Below, in pieces: positions 21,574-33,647 of a DNA stretch of 64,000 nt. Below the pieces are notes generated by a model. The model worked only from the letters and a program-made list of their open reading frames with translations. It was not told the DNA's origin and ran no database searches. Origin of the DNA: Lunularia cruciata (Eukaryota > Streptophyta > Marchantiopsida > Lunulariales > Lunulariaceae). Within the stretch, counting starts at the first letter, position 1, and each line of letters opens with the position of its first letter. The DNA lies in contig OX419757.1 of NCBI GenBank assembly GCA_948567375.1, positions 6,014,001 to 6,078,000 of the forward strand, read 5' to 3'. The position numbers and the translations under genes were made by a program.

Positions 21574-23339
21574 GAGCAAGAGCACTTGCTGCTTGTCATG
21601 GGGCCATGAGAGCCACAAAGGATCAAGACAAAGAGAGAGATAGAGTGAAGGTGCAATCTTCCCAAGTCACAAAGTGTCTACACGTAGTGGTTGACCAACA
21701 GGGAGAGTTTGACATTAAGGATGTGACTAAGTACTTGAAGGTCTACTAGAGAGAGGTTAAGCTTCATGACCTTGATGAGAAGGTTGCCATTGCAAGGTTC
21801 CCTATGCTTGCAGAGCTTGAAATCAAGAAGGTGGTTGAGAGTTTAGTGGAAGAGACTGCAACATGGAAGGAATTCTCACACATGATGAAAGAAGAATACT
21901 TGCTACAAGATGCGGATTAGGTCGCCCAAGCCATGTTCTTGGACTGGGTGAACGATATGAGCAAGAGCTTGGGGCCGTAAGATCTCCCAAGGGAGTTTAA
22001 TAAAAGGTTAGGACAATTGTCAACCTGTTAGGTCGAGGGAATAAAATTACAACTGTCTAACTATTTCCTACGAGCTGCAAATAGCCGGTTGTGAGATGAG
22101 TTGGAGTATGCGCTTGACTTGCTTCAACCTAATTGCCTGGGAACAATTGAGTGGAAGAAGATTGGGGAGGTTGTTGTTTGGGTGGGCCGTAGGAGGAGAC
22201 AAAGGGAACTAGATGAGGAAGCTATAGCCAAGGCACAGGTTTGGAGCAGTCTTGTTGGATCCAGCCAAGAGAAGGAGGAACAACAAGTGAATGAGGAGAT
22301 CAAAGAGGGAGCAGTTGATGAGATTTCCTAGCTGATGGAAGGACTGAAGTTTCTGACCACCAAAGTTGACCAGCTGCAGAGTGGAAGTAGCACTACAAAA
22401 ATAGGTGAAAGAGGAGGCAGCCTTATGGGTGCATGTGGTGTGATAGTAAGAGTCATGCCAAAAGAGAATGTGAGGAGCTATCAGAAGCATTGCGCAACCC
22501 GTGGGTGAACTTTGTTGTGGAACCCAAAATGAAGATAGCCTTCTATGATATCAAGGAGCCAATACTGCTGAACGGGAATAGAGGGGGACATGGAGGCTCT
22601 GCTGGAGAGACACATGGAAAAATAGGAAGTAGACATGGAAGTTGCTGCTTTTGAGCCTGGTGTGTATAACGTAGTGAGCGAAAGGAAGCAAAGGGCAGAT
22701 CTGGGCAAAGTGGAGAAGAGAAGACTTGCAGAGCAGGTCCGGAGAAAATCAGGGTGGGATGCACCAATAGGAATAACAACTATCATAGCGGAGGTTGGTG
22801 CTACTTGGGATGCAATGATTGAGGAGAAGCGGAAGGCTGATCAGCGGGTAGAAACCAAAGGGCAACCAAAGGAGAACAATTGCAAGTGGAACCGGAGAGA
22901 AGACAGCTTAGAAGAAAGGAGGTACAGTTTAGCGACACTCAGAAAGGTAAAGATTATGGTTTGAGTGGTGGGAGGAGTCTTGAATGGGTGCTAAGGGTGC
23001 TGCTAACCAAAAACTTGGTGAGAGATCTCCAAGAAAGGGACCTGGTTGGTTGTTGAGTCGGGATGTAGAGATGGAGCTTGACTCTTAGGAGATTACTAAG
23101 AAGTTTTGGAAGCAAGAGGTGAGAGGGTTCACAAATGAAGAATTCTTTGGAAGCTTGCAAAAAAGATGTGCAGGATCTTATCATGGCCAAGGTAAAGAAG
23201 AAGTGGTTCTACAAAGAGGGTCCTCATATGTCTTTGTTGTACAAAGACGGAAGTAAGGCAGATGAGGAAGTAAGTACTTATGGCCTAGAGCTTGCACAAG
23301 AATTTTTAGAAGATGACACCAATGAGGCATGCTTTGTCA
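21574..23339 (+). pseudogene. D0 gag, main part (truncated by H1)
   Basis: This continues the gag opened at 11642. Shared blocks with D1 gag include VVDQQGEFD, TKYLKVY, DELEYALDLLQPN, RRQRELDEEAIAKA and LTTKVDQLQSGSS. They also include a CMWCDSKSHAKREC zinc knuckle (C-x2-C-x4-H-x4-C) at about 22430-22475 and KDVQDLIMAKVKKKWFYKEG near the end. Multiple stops and at least two frameshifts are present. The protease seen in D1 is missing because sequence changes to repeat H at 23340. Gag would package the element's RNA. Confidence 0.75.
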
Positions 23340-25540
23340 TGTTGTGGTTTGCATGGCCCGTAAAAAGGTGACTTATCATTTTTATCTCCACATTAGTGGA
23401 GTAGGTTGTTTGCTAGATGCAATGGATGAGATGCTACCATGTAAGCAATCTATGTACTTGTATGTGATTGGCCACATGGGTTACAATCTTATCATGTTTG
23501 AGGGCTCTGATGAATAAAGATGAGGGCGAGTGGAGAGACAAGGGTGTGGTTTAGTCGAGGAGTCTCAAGGAGGAGGAGGACGTTGGGAGTGAGAGTTGTA
23601 GCAATGTGCAAATGGTAGAACATCAAAGGAAGCATTTGAGCATGAGATGTCCCATGCTCTTGATCTGCCACTCTCCAAATCATTTTCTCATCAAGCTTCA
23701 GATTTTGCACCATGACGGCTTACGAGACTGGTTGGTTTAGAGTTTAGGGTTTTGGGGTGGTATTTGTGGATAATGATGGGAAACCCAGATCCTATCATCC
23801 TTCCGGTGCTTACTTATGAGCATGTCTAGGACTTGACAATATATGTGCTTCTATAGTTGGGAAATGCCTAAATTTTTGCTCATAAGCTTCAAGGTGGAGT
23901 TGTGGGGTCCATTTGTCAAAAAGTAAAAAGACTAAAGGACAAATGTGCAAGTGATTGGGTCCCAAGAGAGAAGTTTGGAGTTTTTTGACCATCAAAGGAT
24001 TTTGGGGAGGCCATTGGGGAACAAAGGACATCATTAGAAAGAAAAGCTGACAGGCTACAATTTGAAGACAGAAATCACATGATTTGAGCTGATTTTGAGA
24101 GGAATATGATTGATTGAATCAAGGGGATAAAACTCATACCCAAGAGCACAAAGTAGGCAATTGAGGGAGCTTCTTGACATATTTTTACTATCTATTAGTG
24201 CAATTAGAGATTAAAAAAAGTGCTTAAAGTACTGACCTTAAGAAATTTTAGTTTTGGATTAATCTCAAATCATATTTGGTTGATTGAAGTTGAAGCTCTT
24301 GAGGTATAAGGTGATGGAGAAGAGGTAGTGATCAGGTTTGGAGTTTTGGTCACTCCCCAAGTTGTGATACGAGATATCTTATGAAAATTTCCGGTCTTGT
24401 TGTTGGTTAAAGTGTGCACCTTTGTGTGAAGGTTTCATGTGAATTCTTCAAATAGAGAATCAAGGGTCTTGGATCAAGTATACTTGGGTCTGCAGAGCTC
24501 ACAAGTTAGCCCACCTCAAGAATTGATCCATATCTAGGGATTGGGGTTGGATTATGCCATTAAACTTTGCAAAGTGTTAATCAAGAGCACAAACAACTAC
24601 TGTGGAAAATTAAGTTAGCTCTGGGCTCATAGAGAGTGATACTTGATGCAACAAGTTTTACTGAAAAGATTGTCGTAAGCTTGGAGGAGCATTTCTTTCT
24701 TCAATCCTAATTGAATGTCAATTCTCTCACTTTTGTGACTATGATTGAGAGTTCAGATTTCCAGAGTGTTTTTTGAGGATCAAGTGTACATCTGATTTAG
24801 AAACCAGCAGAATGTTGGCAAGAACCAAGGGCAAAACCCTAAAATGGGGATTTCAAAATCAGGGTGAGAGTTGCAAAAACCTGACCAACTTTGAGAGCTT
24901 GTTAGGGGAGTTTTAGTGATCTGATTGATATTTATTTTATATCCTTGAAAAGCTTATCTCACAGGCTTTCCATTGAATCTTAGAACTCTTGAATTCAAGC
25001 TATAAAGAAAGAGTTATGTTCATATGAGCTGCACAGAGTTTTCCCCATCAAGAAGACATAGGAAATCCCCACATGGAGTAGGAATTTGTTGAGATCGGAA
25101 GTACAACTTGGAAGAGACTTGGAGTAAAGGTTGAAATTAGCTTGATGATAGAAGACAAAGGCTCTGAAGCTCTTTTTTGATAAAAAGCATAGAGAGTTAT
25201 TTCCACATTCATGTGATTGAATCCTCTCTGTGCTTGCATGCTTGTTTGTACGCCCAGTTGGTTTGGATTGGTATGCAGGTGTTGCGCTTAGGTTCCCTCC
25301 TTCTAGGAGTGTTGTGTATTTCTCCTTGGTAATATTGGAAGTGATGACCAACAGACCAAGAGTGCATGTTGTGATGGCAGGTTAGGTTGCCCATCACTAC
25401 CCTACCCGATAGCAAGAATACTAGTTACAAGAGTGGAGGGTTCTGACTGTTAAGTAACACGTGTGTTCAGAAAAATAGTTATAGGTTTACCTATAGCCTC
25501 TAATCTGCAATCTCCACAGCTAGGCACCTTGTGTGTTCCA
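23340..25540 (+). mobile_element. H repeat, copy H1
   Basis: About 2.2 kb that aligns throughout with 47598-49720. Both copies begin TGTTGTGGTTT and end near GTGTGTTCC(C)A, so they have TG...CA ends. I find no coding region longer than short chance frames. A block at about 25340-25420 (gaagtgatgacc, cagaccaagagtg, gttgccc) is shared with the Gy leader near 13245-13310. H1 is flanked by D0 gag on the left and a cut C6 on the right, so its flanks are not one restored target and rearrangement is likely. Strand is arbitrary. Confidence 0.6.
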
Positions 25541-27550
25541 CATCCTTTTCCTTCCTTCTTCTTGTCTCTTTCACCAACAACTTCAACTTGTGCAGCCTTG
25601 CCTCTTCTAACTTACCTTTGGCATCATTACTCATCATCACGTTCAACTCCTTCACGATTGTCCTCACTACATTTGACTCCACAATTGGAACTTCTTTCTC
25701 CCTACTTCTCTCTACTTCCAATTTGTTCTAGTACATCATCAACTCATCCTCAAATTTGGTCTTTAGTGCCTCCTCTTGCACATACTGGACCAGCTGACCT
25801 TTAATCCCTCTGAGTAGCCCCCACAATAGATCTTCCTCTTGATTATGATCTATCAACTTCATTGCCAGGCTTGATCCTTCTTTGCTGCGCTTCTTTGGAC
25901 TCTCCAACTCTTGCTCCATGACTACCACAATTTCCTTTGAACGTATGACCTCTACTTGAGCATCAACAACTTTTTATTTCATCTTCTCAACCAATGCCTT
26001 CTACTCCTTTAGTTCTTCACTGCACTTCACAAAGTTTTCCTACAAGGTATCAAGGCTTTTACTCCAAAGGACTGCTTCAGCCCAAAGTTCCTTTGCTTCC
26101 TTCTCTCCTTGGGTTAGCTTACTCCTTAACTTCAAGGTCTCTTCACTCCATTGCTTTAATACTTTCAACTCATCCCTCACTCTTGAATGATTCTTCTTCA
26201 GCTTTGCTTTCTTTTGTTGTAGATGCACCAACAAAGGACACATGATCTTTGATAAGTACTCAACTCCATTGTATCTTCCCTCATCATCTCTTATATCTTT
26301 TCTTTGGTAGGTGCTTCTTTTGCTGGTGCTTTACCCCAAAGATGTGATCTTCATATCTTCAATTTTGCCCTCCAAGCTCTCATTTTCATCTTCAACTTTG
26401 CTTGATCCTGCAACTACAACTTGAGTGCTTCTCTTTGATCTTGCTGCTCTTGGAAATACCAAGGCAAACCCTCTTGCTCATTTTTCTGCTAACTTGACTA
26501 TAGGAAAATCTAGACACAACTCATCTCCTCCTTCCATGCGGTCAATCACCTCATGAAACTCCCACTCTTCTCCTCCAACAATCCCTTCTCTCATTTGTTG
26601 AACTTTGGGCTCTCCTTCAATACCACTACTAGACTCTCCTCTCTATAGTGTGAATTCTTCTTCTACTCCTAAGGCTTCACCCTCCAACTTTGTTTCTCCT
26701 TCCAATTCTTTCTCCAAAGAGGATTCCTTCACTTCTACCGGTGCGGGCTTTGGATTAGTCTTCATATCTTTTTACGTTGCACCGACATTATTTGTCCTTT
26801 GGGTCTACTTCTCTTCCTTGGCATGGGGATATCCACTACCACTATCCTTTCCTTACTACTCTTCAAGTAGTAGTCATTGCCTTCACAAACCTGCTTGATG
26901 TAATATTGTTCATTCCTATCCGCTTCTCTTTGTAAGTTGGGGTGAAAGTGAGACACTGTCCATTCTCTCTCCTCCAAGCTAAGTAGGTTCAATCTAAAGT
27001 AGAAGTGGGCTGAAAAGGGTACAAAATAGTGGGGCAGTATATCCGTTCTCTAGTTGGCAATCATCCCTCCAACTTGTTGGTGCAAACACTTTGCCCTGTC
27101 TACCGCCTCTCTTGCAAACATCTGATAGAAGAATATTGCTTACTACATCATTACATAGGTGGTTTGCTCTGGCTTAAACATAGCCATCATTGTGCTAACA
27201 GTCCTCCTTTGAACTAGGTCCTTATAACTATCCACCTTGTACCCATTCTTGGTGTGAGGTCTATTAAAAGAGTTCCTCACCTTGGTAGTTTCTTCAAAAG
27301 ACTCATCTTCCAATAGAAGGTGACACCTCCTACTTCTCTTCCTTCTCTCCTTGGGACTAATCTCCAATCCGACTTAGTCCATCAAGCTAGATTTCCTCTC
27401 TTCTCTTCATGCTTGGGCCCATCTTTGCAATTGCTAGTAGCAATTTTTGTCATGAACCTTGGAAAGCTCAAATTCCAATTCCAGGCCAGATATGTGATGC
27501 AAACTCTGGTCAAGACTTCAATCCTTGCCACTACATCTAATCAATAAATT
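25541..27550 (-). pseudogene. Decayed C-family gene in C6
   Basis: Minus-strand pieces match the C4 proteins. Residues encoded at 27143-27367 contain the PHTKNGYKVDSYKDL and MMAMFKPEQTTYV stretches, and 26762-26992 contains NLLSLEEREWTVSHFHPNL and ADRNEQYYIKQV. The 25500-26250 region gives the coiled-coil segment. The order agrees with C4, so this was once one gene of about 800 codons, now broken by many stops. Function is unknown. Confidence 0.6.
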
Positions 27551-28175
27551 GCCATACCCCTCACTACACTCTGCTTATCTGCATATTTACTTTGCTACAC
27601 TCTACACTCTACACTTTCCCTCTGCGGCCATTGTGTGCTTCCTCACTCTCAATTAATGAAAGATCAAACTCAAGACTCCAACCCACTCCTCTTGCTTGCT
27701 TGCAATTTTCACTCCTTTGGGACAACTCTGGATAGGAATAGGATATTGTCTAGACATTGCAGCACTTCCTTATCAAAATCTTAATTTTATAGTCCTTTGT
27801 TGATTGGTCATTCTTTAGTTGATTCCTTGTTTCTCCATCAATTCTACGGGTGGGTTTCTTGTCACTCTCAAGGTCATCTTGATCCTGAGGTAGGCACTTT
27901 CTTCCCATGTACTTTCTTGATTGGCTGAACCCAAGGAAAAGTTATTATAGGTTCTTTGGATAAGGTTGTGCATCCCAATACAAAGTCCTCTATCTTTGGG
28001 TTCCTACATCTATTTGCTTGACTTGAGTCCTTCTCACTTTGACCCAAGGTCAAGTTTGGTTAGGTCTATGCCAAACACACTATTCTTCATGTTTCTTCCT
28101 CATTTAGCCTTCCTTTGGCTTTACCAATGCACTTCTCTTTAAAAATAATTCAAAACAAAAAATGAGGGTACCACA
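25541..28175 (-). mobile_element. C-family element, copy C6 (terminal block lost)
   Basis: The antisense of the C gene starts directly at the H1 junction, so the terminal block is missing. The other end, GAGGGTACCACA at 28164-28175, is the family end, and beyond it lies sense-orientation C sequence (C7), so C6 appears to have inserted into C7. At about 2.6 kb it keeps more of the gene than C1, C3 or C5. The last 600 bp, from about 27560, is the noncoding first part of the element. Confidence 0.7.
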
Positions 28176-28490
28176 AAGGAGTGGAACACAATTCTAAGGT
28201 TAAGTTATTCATAGTGAAGTAGCCTTCTTTGAAAGAATAGAATCATCACAATCAAGATTATTTTAGAAAGATTTGAAGTATTGTGATTATGATTAATTTG
28301 TGAGAAGATTGTAATCTAGTCCTTGTTATTCTCTTTTGGGTGTGGTTTCTACCTGAGAGACTAAAAAAGAACTCAAGAAGAAAAATTTGTTACATTTACT
28401 TGTATTTGATCATTTTTGAATTGTATCCCCCTAGGAACAAAATTTTACTTATTGATGACTGCAAAAGCAATACTTGTTGGGTTATCACAT
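28176..28490 (+). mobile_element. C-family terminal block, copy C7 (partial)
   Basis: This is the last 315 bp of a C element in sense orientation, from ggagtggaacacaa to GGGTTATCACA. Chromovirus F coding sequence follows at 28491. The rest of C7 lies beyond C6 or is lost. Confidence 0.65.
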
Positions 28491-28729
28491 GGATCAAGCA
28501 AATTGTGCATGGAGAATCTAAGGAGAGCCAAAAGCTTCATCAAGAAATGGTGGATCAAATAGCTCAAGAGTTTATAGATGTGTTTCCAAATGATTTTTCA
28601 AAGGGATTATTCTCCAATTGTCATACGCCCTTCAAGATTGAGTTATTGCTAATGAGTAGACCAATCCATAAGCTCGCACCAAAGGAGTTGGATGAGCTTC
28701 AAATAACATTGATAGAGTTGTTGAACATT
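28491..28729 (+). pseudogene. Chromovirus F: protease-RT junction segment
   Basis: Translation gives QEMVDQIAQEFIDVFPNDF, then FKIELLLMSRPIHKLAPKEL, then DELQITLIELLN. This is the well-conserved linker and N-terminus of gypsy RT (compare ...FPDVFPEELP..., ...YRLSPEELEELK...). The frame is open until the D1 LTR begins at 28730. RT resumes at 44125, but about 75 codons of the RT core are in neither flank. Confidence 0.75.
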
Positions 28730-29008
28730 TGGTTCTATTTGGTGAGCTCTAGAGTTTCCCTTTGTAATACTTAATATCAAGAGTTCCTTTGTGTTACATG
28801 ACACTTGGAGCTCAACTTTGTGATACACCGACACATGCCTTGTTAATGGAATTGGAATTTTGGGAATATTTATTTAGTGTCATTTGAGCAAGCAAATCTT
28901 GAGAGAGTTTGTCTAGTGCAATTTGAGCAAATAAGTCTCATGTGAGTAGTTCAGTTAGTGTTCTGAGCAAAAGGATCTTGAGATTTTATTTTGGCCACTT
29001 TGAGCAAA

Positions 29009-30020
29009 AGAACCCTTTTGGGAATCTCCCAAAAATGTTGGTTGGAAGTGTTTGATCTATGAAGGGAATTCTAGAAAAAGGCCTTGGAGAAGGCTGGATT
29101 GAGAGTGGAGTTTTTGGGAAGTGGCAAGGGATTTGAAGAGAAAGAACCCTTTTGGGAATCTCCCAAAAATGTTGGTTGGAAGTGTTTGATCTATGAAGGG
29201 AATTCTAGAAAAAGGCCTTGGAGAAGGCTGGATTGAGAGTGTAGTTTTCGGGGAGTGGCAAGGGATTTGAAGGGAAAATGTTTCCCAAGAGCTGAGTTTT
29301 AGATAGCAGAAGTTTTGAGAAGAGCAGTATGGCCGAGAGAGAGTTTTGGGAATTGGCAAGGAAATTCTGAAGGAGAAATGCTTCTCAAGACATGGGGTTT
29401 TACAGTGAGAATTTTTGAGAAGATCAGAAGTGCTGAGAGTGGAGTTTTGGAAGTGGCAAGGGATTTGAAGGGAAAAGGTTTCCCAAGAGTTGAGTTTCTT
29501 AGAGAGCAAGAGTTTCGAGAAGAGCAATAGGGCTGAAAGTGGAGTTTCAGGAATTGGCAGGGGAATTTTGAAGGAGAAATGCTTCTCAAGACATGGGGTT
29601 TTACAGTTAGAATTTTCAAGAAGATCAGTAGGGCTGAGAGTGGAGTTTTCAGGAAGTGGCAAGGGATTTGAAGGGAAAATTTTTCTCAAGAGTTGAGTTT
29701 TAGACAGCAGGAGTTTTGAGAAGAGCAGTAGGGCAGAGAGAGTTTTGGGAATTGGTAGGGGAAATTGAAGGAGAAATTCTTCTCAAAACATGGGGTTTTA
29801 TAGTGAGGATTTGAGAAGATCAGTAGGGATGAGAGTGGAGTTTTTTGGGAAGTGACAAAGGAATTTGAAGGTAAAATGTTTTGCAGGAGTTGAGTTTAGA
29901 CAGTGAGAATTTTGAGAAGATTAGTAGGACTGAGAGTGGAGTTTTTGGGAAGTGGGAGACAAATTTGAAGGGAAAAATGTTTTCTAGGGATGGAGTTTAG
30001 ACAGTGAGGAGTTTCGGAAG
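29009..30020 (+). repeat. About 200-bp tandem array in D1 5' LTR
   Basis: The landmark aaggagaaat recurs at about 29369, 29571 and 29768. Each unit consists of two related halves of roughly 100 bp, one with gggaagtggcaagggatttg and the other with gggaattggcag. At the left edge a 134-bp segment containing agaacccttttggg is duplicated (29009 and 29143). Long open frames on the minus strand here are a by-product of periodic stop-poor sequence. Confidence 0.8.
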
Positions 30021-31280
30021 ATCAATAGGGCTGGCAGGAAGTTTTGTGAATTGACATGGGTTTAAGGAGAAGTGTTTACAGGAGAACAGCGAAGGTTTTG
30101 GGGAGAAACAAAAGAGGTGAGTGACACAATTTTGGGAGAAGAGAATGAAGTGACGTGTTTTTCTTGGGAAAGGATGTGTGGAGTTTTGGGAGAAAATAGA
30201 AAAAGAGAGAGAGGAAGAAAAGGAAAATTGGGAGATGTTGTGCTAGATAGAGCCCTGAACAGAGAAGACAAACAAAGGGGAAGGAAATTCAAATGGAAAA
30301 ACTAGAGACTGCGGGTTGCGGAGAGATCTTTTGAGAGAAAAGGCTGATAAAATGAGAGAGAGAGAAGGTTAGAACTGTAAAGGAAGAAAACTCTGGGGAA
30401 AATGAGGTCTGGACTAATCAGGGAGATTGAAGGAGAGGGGAGTTTTCAAGCATTTGTTGGCTTGGTCTGCAACAGGATAGACGAAGGAGAGAGAAATGCC
30501 TTGAGAGGCCTTTGGGCAGTGAAATGACCAGGGAGAGAAATTTGGAAATTGAAGAGCTGATGGGTGTGGATGCAGGGAGAACTTTCAAGGGAAAAAGCTG
30601 ACATGTGACATGAATGACTGAGCAAATGCTAGCACAGGACTTTGAAAATGGGAGTCAAAGATAGTTGTGCACTGAACTGCTGATAGAAGTTTTCTAAAAG
30701 GTGAGGTGCTTTGCAATAACAAAAACAAAGCAAAGAGGGGAAGTATTTTTTGAATGGAGTCTGAAGGAAGAAGAGGATTGGTTCAAAGGAACAAGAGACT
30801 AGGGAATGTATCAAGGGTTTTCTGAGAAGTGGAAAATTGAGGAGCTGAGTGTGTGGAGACAGGATTTTTCACAAAAAATGTGGCTAAAGTTTTTGGCAGT
30901 GACTGGAACAGTTAAGAGGTTGAGAATTGATCTATGTGAATAGGAGAGTTGAGGATGTTTCATGAAAGGATCTTTGGCTGAGAACAGAAACCTTTGCAAG
31001 GAAGCATTGATGGGAGTGCTACTAGGAGGTGAAGGAAGAGGTCCAGAGGCTGAGTTGTCTTTATTGTTATTGGACAGAGTGTGTGTGAAAAGTGCAAGCT
31101 GAAATGATTTCCTGTCATAATTTAGTGCAACACTGTATGAACTGGAGTTGGTTGGCTTGTCCAAACTTGTGAACCTTGCAGCTGAAAATTTTATGAATGA
31201 CAAATCCTAAGACGGTGGTGTGTTTGATCTATGACTAGCGTCAAGGAAGCTCCATTTTAGGAGCTCTCAGTCTGTCTACA

Positions 31281-33164
31281 TGTGACAACCCGGCAAATAT
31301 CACTTTTGTGGTAATCGAGTAAGTAAAGTTAGTTCCCGCAGAGATATGAGTCAGAAATGTCCAAATACAAAGTCAAATAGTAACGTGTAGTTCTTCTTGG
31401 TTGTGTCTTTAATCTCTGAGGTAGAAACCACACCCAGAAGAGAGTAACAAGCACTGATTCGCAGTTTTGTCACAAATTAACACTCCTTAATCACAACTCC
31501 ATCAAATCTTTCCAAACAATCTTGATTGTGATGATTCAAGCTCTCCCAAAAATGGCACTTCATTGCAAAACGACTTCACCTCAGAATTGTGTTCCACCCT
31601 TCCACTGAAGGCACAACTTCCTTGATCAAAATTGCTTCACCTCAACCTTGCATTGCACTCACAAATGCAGAATACTACCAACACTACAATTCCTCTCAAA
31701 TCTGTCAAAGCATTGCTCTGATTGCACTTCACTCAGGATCAAACACACAAAATGAAGATCAAGGCTATGGAATCCAACATCCAACAAGCACACTGACTTG
31801 CACTTCAAAATTCTCCACACACTCACAAACACAATCACAAAGTTGATACTCAGAATCAAGCTTAAGTGACGAGCACTACTTCACAGCACTTCGCTTTATC
31901 TATTCTCAAAAATAATGAGCACTGAACAACATCTGACTACAAATGCCACTCTTAAATAGTGAAACAATTGACAATTATCATCCTAATGACTCTACAAACC
32001 TACAGATCTGAAATGACAATGCACATTTTCATATCTGCCTATTCAAATCTCAAATTGGTTACTAATCTGATCCGATGTCTACTTCTTCCTTGGCTTTCAA
32101 ACCCAAACCCAAAGTAACTTTACTTCCTACTACTTTGTCCTCGGGTTTCACAACTTCTAATTCCTCTACCAATTCTACTAATTCTCCACTTTGATCTACA
32201 ATTCCTATCACAAGTAATCCTTCTAAATCTCTATTTCACAACCCACTATTCTCTAAAGTGTCAAAAATCAAATCTGAAGACACCTGCACTTATATCTCTC
32301 TTATTTTAGGTCTAACTACTATCAATTCCTTTGCTAATTCTACTTTGTCATCATCAAGAATTGTAATTGAAAGTATCAATACACTATATACACCTTCAAT
32401 TTGTAACCCACTTTCCCCTAATCACTCATGCAACTGACCCGAAGACACTTACAGTCTGATCTTGCACTTTGGGTTTATTCACTATTGCTACTTCTCCTTC
32501 AATTCATGTTCCATCTTCAATCAGAATTGAAAGTGAAGTCATGGGTATCCTAATTATCTTCTTTCCCTACTCTAACTTCCTCTAATGCTTCCCGCAAGAT
32601 TCCCAAAGTCACCTTCACTGCACTCTGAGGTCCGACTACCTTGGATTGAATCATGTTTGTCTTGAGGTAAAGTCTTTAGACCAGAATTCATGTAAACCCG
32701 AAGTCCAAAGTCTGAAGTCCGAAGTCACATTGACCCGAAGACACTAACCCAAAGTACATCTACTCCAAAACTTCAAATGCTTGTAAATGCTTCTATAAAC
32801 CTCCAAACTTTTTGATTTTGGTGGTAATGGAAAGCCCTAAACGAGACACTTCCAAAAAAATATAGCACGCTTGATTTGGACTTGTGGTCACTGAGATATG
32901 GCCTCCGCAAGAATACCTGACTTGTAACCTCTATTTCTCCTTTGGGTTTGCACTCCTTCAACGTCTGATCCGAGTTTTTCACTCCTTTGACACGAAGTAA
33001 GCTTCTTCAGGTCTGATCCAAACCAGACCTTTCTTCCTCTTACATGAAATTGACTTTTGCGGGTCTGATCAAAACACAAGTTTGCACTCATTTCTTCTCT
33101 ATTTGGTTTCAGCAAGGCACTTCTTCTTCAAATCTCATCCAAAAAGAAAAATATGGGTACCACA
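31281..33164 (-). mobile_element. C-family element, copy C3 (complete, 1,884 bp)
   Basis: The best-defined C copy: TGTGACAACCC at 31281, GGGTACCACA ending at 33164, and a perfect 5-bp target duplication CTACA at 31276-31280 and 33165-33169. Joining the flanks restores the D LTR sequence found uninterrupted at about 43766-43780. It contains the terminal block (31281-31990), a short coiled-coil remnant around 32080-32300 and noncoding sequence to the end. It lacks most of the gene present in C4. Confidence 0.9.
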
Positions 33165-33520
33165 CTACATGAATAGTTTGATTCAATAGTCTAGGTGTTG
33201 GGTTGAGACTGAATATAATACTATTCGTTGTTTGTAAAATTCCCAGCCATTTCTAGGAACAGTCGGGTCTAAAACCAAAGCTGAAACCGTGTGAGCTAGC
33301 TAGTTCTATGAAGGCCAAGGACAAACACAAACCCTTGAGAAACCCAACCTGAGGAAACAAAGAAAACCCCAAATTCTTGAAAGGCTGAGATTTCCAACAC
33401 ACCAAGAATAGGAAGAGAATGTAAGTCTACAAGAAACTCTAAATCAACTACAATAAAGACAACTGAGCACAAGCAGCCAGGTGCCCAGTGCACTCTCAAG
33501 GCCAAACAAATTCCCCGACA

Positions 33521-33541
33521 TAAGTGGCGACCATGCTAGGG
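33521..33541 (+). promoter_or_regulatory. Candidate primer binding site of D1
   Basis: Immediately after the LTR end TTCCCCGACA comes taagtggcgaccatgctagg, matching D0 at 11510 with two differences. The position is right for a primer binding site. The primer tRNA is not identified. Confidence 0.5.
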
Positions 33542-33647
33542 AATCTCAAGGCTTGTGCCTAAACATTAGGACCTGTTGGAATGGGGAAGGGAACAAGGAC
33601 AATTGGACTGATCTGAGTGGATAGTAGTTAGCTGTGCTTAGGTAGAG

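Larger units (their letters stand above)
28730..33520 (+). mobile_element. D1 5' LTR (interrupted by C3)
   Basis: It extends from TGGTTCTATTTGGTGAGCTC to TTCCCCGACA and aligns with 40753-44124 apart from C3 (31281-33164) and a shorter tandem array. Net length is about 2.9 kb against 3.4 kb for the 3' LTR; the gap of about 0.45 kb is explained by two fewer 203-bp units. The block contains no plus-strand gene. The D1 element therefore has LTRs about as long as its interior. Confidence 0.8.

Noticed and set aside
29057-29689. Long minus-strand open frames (up to 210 codons, Pro/Leu/Ser-rich) across the tandem arrays here and at 41011-42213
   Set aside because: They track the periodic, stop-poor antisense of the 203-bp array. 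The period is not a multiple of three and the frame changes between copies, so I treat them as by-products and not genes.
31281-33164. C elements as TIR DNA transposons
   Set aside because: Only TGTG/CACA is inverted at the ends; beyond that the two ends differ. The 5-bp duplication and TG...CA fit an LTR-type origin better, and no transposase is encoded.
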